DNA of 64,000 nucleotides from Silene conica (Eukaryota > Streptophyta > Magnoliopsida > Caryophyllales > Caryophyllaceae): assembly GCA_029255685.2 (NCBI GenBank), contig CM055320.2, forward strand, positions 47,713,910-47,777,909, written 5' to 3'. The stretch's first letter is position 1; each line of letters begins with the position of its first letter. Under the pieces are notes generated by a model. It worked only from the letters and a program-made list of their open reading frames with translations, made no database searches and was not told the DNA's origin. Made by a program: the position numbers and the translations under genes. Shown piece by piece: positions 34,201 to 44,231 of this stretch.

Positions 34201-34641
34201 GCCAATGCTAAATATAAAGAGAAAGCAAATAAACATAGAAGACAACCGGTGTTTAAAGAAGGTGATCTTGTGTGGTTACACTTAAGAAAGGAACGTTTTC
34301 CATCTAAGAGGAAGAACAAGCTTATGCCTCGCGCGGATGGACCGTTCAAGGTTCTTGAATGCTATGGATCAAATGCCTATAAAGTCGAATTACCAAGTGA
34401 GTATGGGGGTGTAAGTGCCACATTCAATGTGGGTGATTTATCTCCTTATCTAGATGACACAGACTTGGAGGCCAATTCTCAAAAAGGGGGAGAGAATGAT
34501 GCGGAACCATCGTTAATTCAATCCCAAGAAATATTATTAAACAAAGATATGAGTCATATTAATCAAAGCTACAAGATAGGATCAACTTCCGTTCTTAGGA
34601 TTGCTTGGGAAGGGATTGAAACCCTTGGGGCGTGCGAGTAG
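31300..34641 (+). CDS. pol: E1 Pol polyprotein: protease, RT, RNase H, integrase (no Gag)
   Basis: 1113 residues. The frame is open from 31204, but that stretch reads through the LTR end and primer site. The ATG at 31300 sits in AACAATGG-like context (ACAATGG), so it is preferred. Order: protease with IIDSGSC (D38) and ASHILLGRPW; RT with [20 protein letters not shown] and VVYLDD (Y385-D388); RNase H with the D532/E570/D594/D638 set; integrase zinc finger H710, H716, C747, C750; catalytic D778, D839, E875 with D-35-E spacing; RADGPF module. The frame enters the 3' LTR at 34497 and ends with IGSTSVLRIAWEG...ACE. All catalytic residues are present. Gag and its CCHC knuckle, expected before protease, are absent. 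The protein would copy and integrate element cDNA. CRM assignment is by similarity recalled, not searched. Confidence 0.93.
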   Translation: MVLRNLHIEADEGIHDQRERIFRTKCKIKNKVCTMIIDSGSCTNLLSKEAVEKLQLPKIDKKHPYKLYWLDGEEGINVNQQVLVPFKIGPYEDEVWCDIVPMSASHILLGRPWQFDRKVIHNGRTNVYSVPKGKTIFDLQPWVPKKRSEPKKDIEEMIIEGKEVEEAITNGEPTFMMVVRDVGGRESGEEEGRREVRSLLEEFKDVFPEELPDGLPPLRGIEHQIDLIPGAALPNKPAYRCNPEEAKELQRQVQELMDRGYVQESLSPCAVPALLVPKKEGTWRMCIDSRAVNNITIKYRFPIPRLDDMLDELAGSKVFSKLDLRSGYHQMRVREGDEWKTAFKTKQGLYEWLVMPFGLCNAPSSFMRLMNEVLRPFLNKFVVVYLDDILVYSQSKEEHNTHLRAVFEMLRKQKLYGKLEKCTFMVASVVFLGYIVGERGVSMDPSKVEAIQAWPIPKTTTEVRSFHGLASFYRRFIQGFSSIMAPITELTKKGEFVWTSHAQKAFEEIKKKLCSNPVLALPDFSKLFEVECDASGVGIGAVLVQEKRPIAYFSEKLNGARLNYSTYDKEFYAIVRALDHWAHYLRPRPFILHSDHEALKHIHGQQKLNPRHAKWVEFLQSFTFSSKYKTGSSNIVADALSRRHSLLVELDARILGFEHIKELYKEDPDFSKEFLNPEGLYTTQDGYLFKGNRLCIPKGSMRELLVREAHGGAIAGHFGIQKTNEMLGEHFYWPKMSKDVQDIISKCVICQRSKSTFNKGLYTPLPVPVQPWNEVSMDFILGLPRTQRGKDSIMVVVDRFSKMAHFIPGHKTDDATKVADLYYREVVRLHGIPLTIVSDRDVKFLSYFWKTLWRLVGTKLLFSTSHHPQTDGQTEVTNRTLGSLLRGLVSKSTKDWDIKLAHAEFAYNRTPSATTGRAPFEIVYGVNPYLPIDLVPIPKKEVISFEAKERQATFMRMCEQVRAQIEKANAKYKEKANKHRRQPVFKEGDLVWLHLRKERFPSKRKNKLMPRADGPFKVLECYGSNAYKVELPSEYGGVSATFNVGDLSPYLDDTDLEANSQKGGENDAEPSLIQSQEILLNKDMSHINQSYKIGSTSVLRIAWEGIETLGACE
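34481..34496 (+). other. Element E polypurine tract
   Basis: AAAAAGGGGGAGAGAA directly before the LTR start TGATGCGG, inside the pol frame. Copies at about 38777-38792 and 57069-57084. Confidence 0.85.
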
Positions 34642-35525
34642 AGGAGGCACGAAACCCTAGATTAATTAGGGTTTGTGTTTTATTCTTTTTGTTATTTTAA
34701 TTAATTTGTTATTTAATTAATTAAGTTTGTTACTAGTTTGTTACAACTAGGTTGTTAAAGTTGTTACAAGGTGGTTACAAAATTAGTTATTAGTTAGTTA
34801 TGAATTTGTTATTAAGTTGTTAGGGTTTGTTACTACAACTTAATCTTTTATTTGTTATTTTATCTTTTAGATTAAATAAGGATTATCTTTAATCCATAGG
34901 ATAGGAATAGAAACCCTAGGAAGAGTAGTAGTACACGGTTTGGCCGAGCACTTGGGGACCGTGTAGGGTTCTTGTTCTTTCCTATTTCGATTCTGGTTTG
35001 TGACGGATGACCTTACTATAAATAGGCATCCTTAGTTGTTTGTTTTATTCATCTTATTATCAAATTATAAACAAAACCTTTTGTTAAGTTTTACTTACAA
35101 ATCTAAAGTATCTGTGTGAGCTTTAAAACCCGAAGTATCTGTGTGAGCTTCAAAATAATTGAGAGGGTATCTGTGTGAGCTTGATCAATTATCCTATCCA
35201 TCGACAATCATAAATCATTCATCAAATCGTTTCACAAATCTTTCAAGTATTAAGTGCTGTGCCTTATTACGTCATCAACAATCTTTATTCAAGAAGATCA
35301 AGAAACACCAAGATTCACCACCACCGTTGACCACCGTCCACGGCGAGCCACGTCACCACCACCGGCCGTTCGTCCGTCCACCATTCATTCATTATTCTTC
35401 GTTCTTGGTTATTTTTCGTTCTTTATTCGTTCAAGATTGTATTATTTTATTAGTATTTTTATTCCGCTGCAACATCCGTATTTTTGTTGATTATCTTTAT
35501 TGATTATCACCCCAAATACGCATCA
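34497..35525 (+). repeat. Middle LTR shared by E1 and E2
   Basis: 1029 bp. It serves as 3' LTR of E1 and 5' LTR of E2. The tail of E1 Pol (to 34641) is encoded in its first 145 bp. No target duplication lies beside it. Confidence 0.95.
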
Positions 35526-35595
35526 AATTGGTATCAGAGCTTCGGCTCTTGGTCTAATTTTTATTATACCGGTTCTTGGGAGAAGTTTTGTTACA

Positions 35596-38500
35596 ATGGT
35601 ATTAAGGAACTTGCATATAGAGGCCGACGAAGGGATCCACGATCAAAGGGAGAGGATTTTTCGTACAAAGTGCAAGATAAAGAATAAGGTGTGTACTATG
35701 ATCATTGATAGCGGTTCTTGTACTAATCTATTGTCCAAGGAGGCGGTTGAGAAACTACAACTACCCAAGATTGATAAGAAACATCCTTATAAACTATATT
35801 GGCTTGATGGGGAAGAAGGAATTAACGTAAACCAACAAGTCCTAGTTCCATTCAAGATTGGTCCGTATGAAGATGAAGTATGGTGCGATATTGTGCCTAT
35901 GAGTGCTAGTCATATTCTATTGGGAAGACCATGGCAGTTTGATCGAAAGGTGATACACAACGGGAGAACCAATGTTTATAGCGTGCCCAAAGGAAAAACA
36001 ATATTTGATCTTCAACCATGGGTTCCAAAGAAAAGGAGTGAACCTAAGAAAGACATAGAAGAGATGATAATAGAGGGGAAAGAAGTAGAAGAGGCGATCA
36101 CCAACGGAGAACCAACGTTCATGATGGTAGTAAGGGACGTAGGAGGCCGTGAGAGTGGCGAGGAGGAGGGTCGGCGTGAGGTGCGAAGTTTATTGGAGGA
36201 GTTCAAGGATGTGTTTCCGGAAGAGCTACCCGACGGACTACCACCACTACGAGGGATAGAGCACCAAATCGATCTTATTCCAGGAGCAGCGTTACCTAAT
36301 AAACCCGCTTATCGTTGTAATCCGGAAGAGGCAAAAGAATTACAAAGACAAGTCCAAGAATTGATGGATAGAGGTTATGTACAAGAAAGCCTAAGTCCAT
36401 GTGCAGTACCAGCTCTATTGGTACCAAAAAAGGAAGGAACTTGGAGGATGTGCATTGACAGTCGCGCCGTCAACAACATCACAATTAAATACCGATTTCC
36501 TATACCAAGGTTAGATGATATGCTCGACGAACTCGCAGGATCAAAGGTATTTTCTAAACTAGATCTAAGAAGTGGTTATCATCAGATGAGGGTTAGGGAA
36601 GGAGATGAATGGAAGACAGCTTTTAAAACGAAGCAAGGGTTATACGAGTGGCTCGTTATGCCATTTGGGTTGTGCAACGCTCCTAGCTCGTTCATGAGGC
36701 TAATGAATGAGGTATTAAGACCTTTCTTAAATAAATTTGTGGTTGTTTACCTAGATGATATTCTTGTGTATAGCCAAAGTAAAGAAGAACACAATACACA
36801 TCTAAGAGCAGTATTTGAGATGCTTAGAAAGCAAAAATTATATGGGAAACTAGAGAAGTGCACGTTCATGGTAGCAAGCGTGGTCTTTTTGGGATACATC
36901 GTGGGTGAAAGAGGAGTGAGCATGGATCCATCAAAAGTTGAAGCAATACAAGCTTGGCCTATTCCTAAAACAACCACGGAGGTACGTAGTTTTCATGGTC
37001 TAGCATCGTTTTATAGGCGGTTTATTCAAGGATTTAGTTCTATCATGGCCCCTATTACGGAGTTAACAAAAAAAGGAGAGTTCGTATGGACATCACACGC
37101 CCAAAAGGCGTTTGAGGAAATAAAAAAGAAGCTTTGTTCGAATCCCGTACTTGCCTTACCAGATTTTAGTAAGTTGTTCGAAGTTGAATGCGATGCAAGT
37201 GGGGTAGGAATCGGCGCAGTATTGGTGCAAGAAAAACGGCCAATTGCCTATTTCAGTGAGAAGTTGAACGGTGCTAGGTTAAACTATTCCACCTATGACA
37301 AGGAGTTCTATGCGATTGTAAGAGCTTTGGATCATTGGGCACATTATTTACGTCCTAGACCTTTTATACTACATTCGGATCATGAAGCTTTAAAACATAT
37401 TCATGGGCAACAAAAATTAAATCCAAGACATGCTAAGTGGGTTGAGTTCCTACAATCTTTTACGTTCTCTTCTAAATACAAGACAGGTAGTTCAAACATA
37501 GTAGCAGATGCATTGTCAAGGAGACATTCTTTGTTGGTTGAATTAGATGCAAGGATTCTTGGTTTTGAGCATATTAAAGAACTATATAAAGAGGATCCCG
37601 ATTTTTCAAAGGAATTTTTGAATCCGGAAGGATTATACACCACGCAAGACGGCTACCTATTCAAGGGGAACCGTTTGTGCATTCCTAAGGGATCGATGAG
37701 AGAATTACTTGTAAGAGAGGCGCATGGAGGCGCTATAGCAGGGCACTTCGGCATTCAAAAGACAAATGAGATGTTAGGAGAACACTTTTATTGGCCTAAG
37801 ATGAGTAAAGATGTTCAAGATATTATTAGCAAGTGTGTAATTTGTCAAAGATCAAAGAGTACGTTCAACAAGGGTTTATATACACCTCTTCCAGTACCAG
37901 TTCAACCATGGAATGAGGTTAGTATGGATTTTATTTTGGGATTACCACGTACTCAACGCGGTAAAGATTCTATTATGGTTGTGGTAGATCGTTTTTCTAA
38001 GATGGCGCACTTTATACCGGGTCATAAGACGGATGATGCAACAAAGGTAGCTGATCTTTATTATAGAGAAGTTGTTCGATTACATGGAATACCACTTACC
38101 ATTGTATCGGATCGGGATGTTAAATTTCTTAGCTATTTTTGGAAGACCTTGTGGAGATTAGTTGGTACTAAACTTTTATTTAGCACCTCCCACCATCCGC
38201 AAACGGACGGCCAGACCGAGGTCACGAATAGGACGCTCGGGAGTTTATTACGTGGGTTGGTGAGTAAGAGTACCAAGGATTGGGATATCAAGTTAGCTCA
38301 TGCGGAATTTGCGTACAATCGTACTCCTTCGGCCACCACGGGGCGTGCACCATTCGAGATTGTCTATGGGGTGAATCCGTATTTACCTATTGATCTTGTA
38401 CCTATCCCAAAGAAAGAAGTTATTAGTTTTGAGGCAAAGGAGAGACAAGCCACCTTTATGAGGATGTGTGAACAAGTTAGAGCTCAAATAGAGAAGGCCA

Positions 38501-38937
38501 ATGCTAAATATAAAGAGAAAGCAAATAAACATAGAAGACAACCGGTGTTTAAAGAAGGTGATCTTGTGTGGTTACACTTAAGAAAGGAACGTTTTCCATC
38601 TAAGAGGAAGAACAAGCTTATGCCTCGCGCGGATGGACCGTTCAAGGTTCTTGAATGCTATGGATCAAATGCCTATAAAGTCGAATTACCAAGTGAGTAT
38701 GGGGGTGTAAGTGCCACATTCAATGTGGGTGATTTATCTCCTTGTCTAGATGACACAGACTTGGAGGCCAATTCTCAAAAAGGGGGAGAGAATGATGCGG
38801 AACCATCGTTAATTCAATCCCAAGAAATATTATTAAACAAAGATATGAGTCATATTAATCAAAGCTACAAGATAGGATCAACTTCCGTTCTTAGGATTGC
38901 TTGGGAAGGGATTGAAACCCTTGGGGCGTGCGAGTAG
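35596..38937 (+). CDS. pol: E2 Pol polyprotein: protease, RT, RNase H, integrase (no Gag)
   Basis: 1113 residues, with the same start context, domain order and catalytic residues as E1. The only protein difference seen is Tyr to Cys in the LSPYLDD segment near the end (codon 38743-38745, TAT to TGT). The frame ends 145 bp into the right LTR. It follows a primer site at 35529-35540. Presumed expressed from the middle LTR. Confidence 0.93.
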   Translation: MVLRNLHIEADEGIHDQRERIFRTKCKIKNKVCTMIIDSGSCTNLLSKEAVEKLQLPKIDKKHPYKLYWLDGEEGINVNQQVLVPFKIGPYEDEVWCDIVPMSASHILLGRPWQFDRKVIHNGRTNVYSVPKGKTIFDLQPWVPKKRSEPKKDIEEMIIEGKEVEEAITNGEPTFMMVVRDVGGRESGEEEGRREVRSLLEEFKDVFPEELPDGLPPLRGIEHQIDLIPGAALPNKPAYRCNPEEAKELQRQVQELMDRGYVQESLSPCAVPALLVPKKEGTWRMCIDSRAVNNITIKYRFPIPRLDDMLDELAGSKVFSKLDLRSGYHQMRVREGDEWKTAFKTKQGLYEWLVMPFGLCNAPSSFMRLMNEVLRPFLNKFVVVYLDDILVYSQSKEEHNTHLRAVFEMLRKQKLYGKLEKCTFMVASVVFLGYIVGERGVSMDPSKVEAIQAWPIPKTTTEVRSFHGLASFYRRFIQGFSSIMAPITELTKKGEFVWTSHAQKAFEEIKKKLCSNPVLALPDFSKLFEVECDASGVGIGAVLVQEKRPIAYFSEKLNGARLNYSTYDKEFYAIVRALDHWAHYLRPRPFILHSDHEALKHIHGQQKLNPRHAKWVEFLQSFTFSSKYKTGSSNIVADALSRRHSLLVELDARILGFEHIKELYKEDPDFSKEFLNPEGLYTTQDGYLFKGNRLCIPKGSMRELLVREAHGGAIAGHFGIQKTNEMLGEHFYWPKMSKDVQDIISKCVICQRSKSTFNKGLYTPLPVPVQPWNEVSMDFILGLPRTQRGKDSIMVVVDRFSKMAHFIPGHKTDDATKVADLYYREVVRLHGIPLTIVSDRDVKFLSYFWKTLWRLVGTKLLFSTSHHPQTDGQTEVTNRTLGSLLRGLVSKSTKDWDIKLAHAEFAYNRTPSATTGRAPFEIVYGVNPYLPIDLVPIPKKEVISFEAKERQATFMRMCEQVRAQIEKANAKYKEKANKHRRQPVFKEGDLVWLHLRKERFPSKRKNKLMPRADGPFKVLECYGSNAYKVELPSEYGGVSATFNVGDLSPCLDDTDLEANSQKGGENDAEPSLIQSQEILLNKDMSHINQSYKIGSTSVLRIAWEGIETLGACE

Positions 38938-39821
38938 AGGAGGCACGAAACCCTAGATTAATTAGGGTTTGTGTTTTATTCTTTTTGTTATTTTAATTAA
39001 TTTGTTATTTAATTAATTAAGTTTGTTACTAGTTTGTTACAACTAGGTTGTTAAAGTTGTTACAAGGTGGTTACAAAATTAGTTATTAGTTAGTTATGAA
39101 TTTGTTATTAAGTTGTTAGGGTTTGTTACTACAACTTAATCTTTTATTTGTTATTTTATCTTTTAGATTAAATAAGGATTATCTTTAATCCATAGGATAG
39201 GAATAGAAACCCTAGGAAGAGTAGTAGTACACGGTTTGGCCGAGCACTTGGGGACCGTGTAGGGTTCTTGTTCTTTCCTATTTCGATTCTGGTTTGTGAC
39301 GGATGACCTTACTATAAATAGGCATCCTTAGTTGTTTGTTTTATTCATCTTATTATCAAATTATAAACAAAACCTTTTGTTAAGTTTTACTTACAAATCT
39401 AAAGTATCTGTGTGAGCTTTAAAACCCGAAGTATCTGTGTGAGCTTCAAAATAATTGAGAGGGTATCTGTGTGAGCTTGATCAATTATCCTATCCATCGA
39501 CAATCATAAATCATTCATCAAATCGTTTCACAAATCTTTCAAGTATTAAGTGCTGTGCCTTATTACGTCATCAACAATCTTTATTCAAGAAGATCAAGAA
39601 ACACCAAGATTCACCACCACCGTTGACCACCGTCCACGGCGAGCCACGTCACCACCACCGGCCGTTCGTCCGTCCACCATTCATTCATTATTCTTCGTTC
39701 TTGGTTATTTTTCGTTCTTTATTCGTTCAAGATTGTATTATTTTATTAGTATTTTTATTCCGCTGCAACATCCGTATTTTTGTTGATTATCTTTATTGAT
39801 TATCACCCCAAATACGCATCA
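38793..39821 (+). repeat. Element E2 3' LTR
   Basis: 1029 bp, followed by CAGCA. The first 145 bp encode the E2 Pol tail. Confidence 0.95.
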
Positions 39822-39826
39822 CAGCA

Positions 39827-41145
39827 ACTTCCAAAAATCATAATTAAATAATTGCTTAGCTATTTTGCGAGCAATTATTGTTTTTAGAAAATATAAAGAA
39901 ATAACGAAATATAGGAAAATAAGTCAAAAGCATATCTTAAGGGAATTATTCATAACAATTTATGCCACTCAATTGATCTGAACAGAAACCTTACTGCAGT
40001 TAGACGGAAATTTGGACAACTTGCAAAAATCACAATTAAATAACGACCCGTTAAGATTTTACGTGGCTTATCACTTTGAAAACAAGAATGAGTATTCTAA
40101 ATAGTGGACTTGGAACTATGCACAACCAATAATCACGTTTCAAATCATTTCCCTTGCAAAAACATGGGTCAAAACAGAAATGTACAGTAACAATCTGACC
40201 ACTGTCAACTAAAATGTTTATTTCTCACAAAATATAATTCGTATTAACATGAAACCAACAGCATTAGAAAGCTAAATCAAAAGGTTGTCACACATAGAAT
40301 TTTCACATTCATATAGACAATACAATTTAAATGACAGCCCGTACGAACAAGATAACATACTGGAAATTTTATTACAATTTTGATTCCTAAAAAAAAAATT
40401 GCTTTACAATATCACACTTGAACACAACAATTCTTTCTCTAAAGCATGTTGACATAACATTTGAAGCATTGAAATCACATTGCACCATATTAACAGGTAA
40501 ATTGCCATCCAGAAAACGATAAAGATTGCAGAACCAAAAAAAATAAGTCAAATAAATAACTCAATAATCATGTATGTATAGACGATACATTAGTTTCTAC
40601 CACCGTAAAAATCACAACTTATTTAAGTACGTAAATAATCTCAGAAGTCACTAAGGTGCTACTTATCAGCAACTCATTACGCATATTATCATACTATATC
40701 TCTACCTAAGGGTTCAGGGATCATATAGCCGCATGCATATCACCATATAAGTCAAACTCATATTTCAAACTCATATACTCATACTCATATTCTCAATACT
40801 TAGAAATCATATATTTCGACCAACATTCAATATCATTATCATGCTTCACAATACAGATCACCAACCATATTTCATATCATAACTTACCTCATTCCTTTTC
40901 TGCGGAAACGTTAGTACAATATGCAAGGTCTAACTTTTTATTTTATTCTACCCACTCTCTGCATCACTCCAGGTTTACCAGATTAGACTGAAATGCCAGT
41001 GGCTTGGTTTGAGGGGGCCCCTAACTCATCCCAATCCTGGGGCTCCTAACAGCTACTAACCTGGGGTTCATTTTATTAGACTCTTCCTACTTTCATTATT
41101 ATTCATTTGGTTTAGGCCTGAGGATTGTTCGCTCTGATACCACTT
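39827..41145 (-). other. Element C internal region, 5' piece (leader)
   Basis: Non-coding. On the minus strand it holds the primer site TGGTATCAGAGC (41131-41142), the conserved leader, TACTAAC with acceptor CCGCAG (about 40900-40916), a 12 nt micro-exon with ATG (40888-40899) and donor GTAAGT (40882-40887). The rest is AT-rich with similarity to the B and D interiors in inverse orientation. Confidence 0.8.
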
Positions 41146-44100
41146 TGTAACACCCCCATTTATTCAAGAGCCTTTAGCAAGACATTCTCAAATAAATCGA
41201 GCTGTTACCATCTCGGAATGTCCGAGGTAGTGAATAACAAGGTAAACAAACCAAAGTACTTTATATAAAAGTTGATTAAATTTAAACTTTTGATATTACA
41301 ACTATTACGCAAAGAATAAAGTACAACTACTAAAATCTAAGTATGCGATCTAATTCTAAGTAGGTCCAAGCCATGTCTCACTCCTTGCCCAAGCTCCTAG
41401 TCCATCTGTCTCTGACCTGTAGAGTCTACTCCCCATTCCGGATCATCGTAGGTGTACACGAATACACTGTCAACCTCGCGGTTGAGTAGGATAACACAAT
41501 AATAAATAATGCAACAAATATGATATGCAAATGCCATGATATGCTCGAGCTCAATCACAATCTCAATCTCAAATCTCAATATCAAACCCGAAACACCAAG
41601 CCATACCGAACCTCCCGGCAGACTATAATCGGTCGTCACCGAACACCAGCTCAATAACAGATAAGACACCAGGCCTGGTCTGCAGAACCACCCTGGGCTT
41701 TATATCAGAACAAAATCTGATTCACATCGCTCTCAGTAACCAATGCATATGCCATGCTCATGAATGCAACAATACTCTTAATCAATCATGCTATTAAATA
41801 ATGCGATGCTCATACCACTAATTACAATCAACACTCAATCCAACTAACATCATTATTATATCAATCATGCTCAGCATCCATAATACACAATTTAACACCC
41901 ATTCATAACACGTCATAGATTATGGTACAATGTATCCTACCTGGATAGCAATATAGTCCAAAAGCAAACCGGCAAGTAAATGGAACTATGCCTCTTCAAA
42001 ACCGTCACCTAACAATATAATATAAATAATTACTAACTAATATAATTACGTAAACTAATATAACATATCAATTATTCAATTTAACAATTCAAATAATATA
42101 TATTACGCATAACGAGACCGTATTAAACATGACTAATTCAATTAACTTAACCAACCCGACCTTATTACATTTATAACTAACTTCAATTAAACAAACGAAC
42201 ATAGAAAATATAACCGAGCTATTGATAACCGTCACATCCTTGTTATAATGAAATCCTTTTAACAATTTTAATAATTAAAACACGAGTATCAATTGCCAAT
42301 AATAATCAACATGTTATTACTAACATTATTAACAATAATAATAATTACTTATAATCATAAGATAATACTAATAATAATAAACATAAACATAAACATAATA
42401 ATAATAATAATACACAAACAATGACAATAACAATGAATACTAATAATATAATAACAACACAATAATAATTATAACATAATAATAATAATATCATGTTGAT
42501 AAAACAACAACAATAACAACCCAATAGTAATAATATAATAATAATAATAACAACAATAATATCAACAATAATTATATTAATAATAATAATAACACACACA
42601 TATATATAAGCAGCCCAAAACACGACTTCAGCAGCAACAAACACGACAACAGCAACCTCGAAACACGAAAAGACCCGACACCTACTTCGCGACACCACCG
42701 ACACTAGCTTGGTCCCTCACCACCGACACACTGGCCCCAACCTAAAGTTCGTACTACCCACTACAACTTCCACCCATAGGTCACCACCAAGGACCACCAC
42801 AACCACCACCACGACGGGTTCAACTAGCCTGCCCGTAATAATTCAACACTGTTTTCCAGAAGAACCGTTTGTACCCCCTCCTTCTCTCGTCTATTTCTCT
42901 CACCACCTTACCCTACACCACCTCTGGCCACCACCTTTGTCACCACTGACCCACGGTGGTCCCAGGGGTGGTACCAACTCCCTCTCGTCTACCCTCCAGC
43001 CACTGCAATAACCGCCCCAAACTCCCTGCTCCAAAAGAATGCTTCCTGAACCGCTATTTCAGACGCCTATATCAGAACGAATACACGGCGGTTTCAGTCG
43101 CCACTCACCACCCTAACTACCACCACACAACCTACTAGCGTACTACTACCATTACCCATACACCTGTGCTCAAAATTAAACCCAAAACACGAACGAAAGG
43201 CAACAAAACGAGCAGAAATACACGCGCAGGAAACAGAGTATTCGAGGTGTATACTATCGACATCTAGGGCCTCGGTTATAAGAGCTTTCGTGGTATAATG
43301 GTGGTTTAAACATGAGGTACATGTTGTATATACTAGCAAGATTATTCACGACCATACAATGCAGATTCGAAGCAATAAAAAAAACGAACAATTACTTACG
43401 AACACTACAACGCGAGGGTGATGACGATGGGGCTGTTCTTGTCTCGCTATTTTCTCTTTCGTTCTTCTCTAATCACACGGCAGTCTAAGGCATCCTTTGG
43501 TGTAGGAGAGGTAGACGAGAGGTAGCAGCATGAGTAGGGTTTTTGGTGAGTGTTGAGGGTGGCAGATTGTGATGTCGATGGAGGCAGAATATGGGGGTAT
43601 GGTGATTAGGGTTTTGATGTTGAGTGTCGATGGATTGTGTAGTTGTAACTAGGGTTTCGTCTCTTCATTTTTCTCTCTTGAGTTAACACGGTCTAAACAG
43701 CCCAAACCCACTACGTGTCACACATAACCCGAGTTTAACAGCCCATCACGCTTCTCGAGACATTCAAACATGTTCCCAACTCGTAACTTAAAATAAACAA
43801 GTATGTATAAATTATTTATACCAAATAATTAAGTAATTTAATTAGTATTAATAAATATTAATTAAACTAACTAAAAGAATATAATTTTATTAGGACTAAT
43901 CATAAAAATATATATAAAATGTAGGGTTTAAATACAATTATGACGTAAATAATAAAACAAGTATAAATGAGAAATAAATATAAAATTTGAAATATATCAA
44001 ATTACAATATATTAACAAAATAAAGAAAATACGAATAAAATTTTATTTTACGAAGTAATCATCAAATATAAAATGATTATGAAATACGAATTAATCGTAG

Positions 44101-44226
44101 AAATACGATTTATAAAATAATAATGGTTTACATAAAATAAAATACTTTATAAACATTCCGTTTGGAATACAGCAGTCAAACATGGTTTGACTACCGTTGA
44201 CCGAGGCTAAAATACGGGGTATTACA
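41146..44226 (-). repeat. Element C 5' LTR
   Basis: 3081 bp partner of 25901-29010, with scattered substitutions and a shorter AAT tract. Followed by the TAGTG duplication and element D. Confidence 0.94.
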
Positions 44227-44231
44227 TAGTG

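Larger units (their letters stand above)
30202..39821 (+). mobile_element. Elements E1-E2: tandem CRM-like retrotransposons sharing a middle LTR
   Basis: Order is LTR (30202-31229), pol, LTR (34497-35525), pol, LTR (38793-39821), with period 4296 bp. One CAGCA target duplication flanks the whole array (30197-30201, 39822-39826) and none flanks the middle LTR. The LTRs start TGATGCGGA and end ATACGCATCA. Integrase and LTR style point to the CRM clade. Each unit has an intact Pol frame and no Gag. Copies are almost identical. Confidence 0.94.
25901..44226 (-). mobile_element. Element C: large non-coding LTR retrotransposon (Tekay-like LARD) carrying the E array
   Basis: LTRs at 25901-29010 (3110 bp, 3' copy) and 41146-44226 (3081 bp, 5' copy); TAGTG is duplicated at 25896-25900 and 44227-44231. 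It is antisense to D. The interior (29011-30201 and 39827-41145, about 2.5 kb) is non-coding. The LTR end, primer site, leader and hairpin modules match B and D although the LTR sequence is largely different. It contains the E1-E2 array at 30202-39821. Confidence 0.92.
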
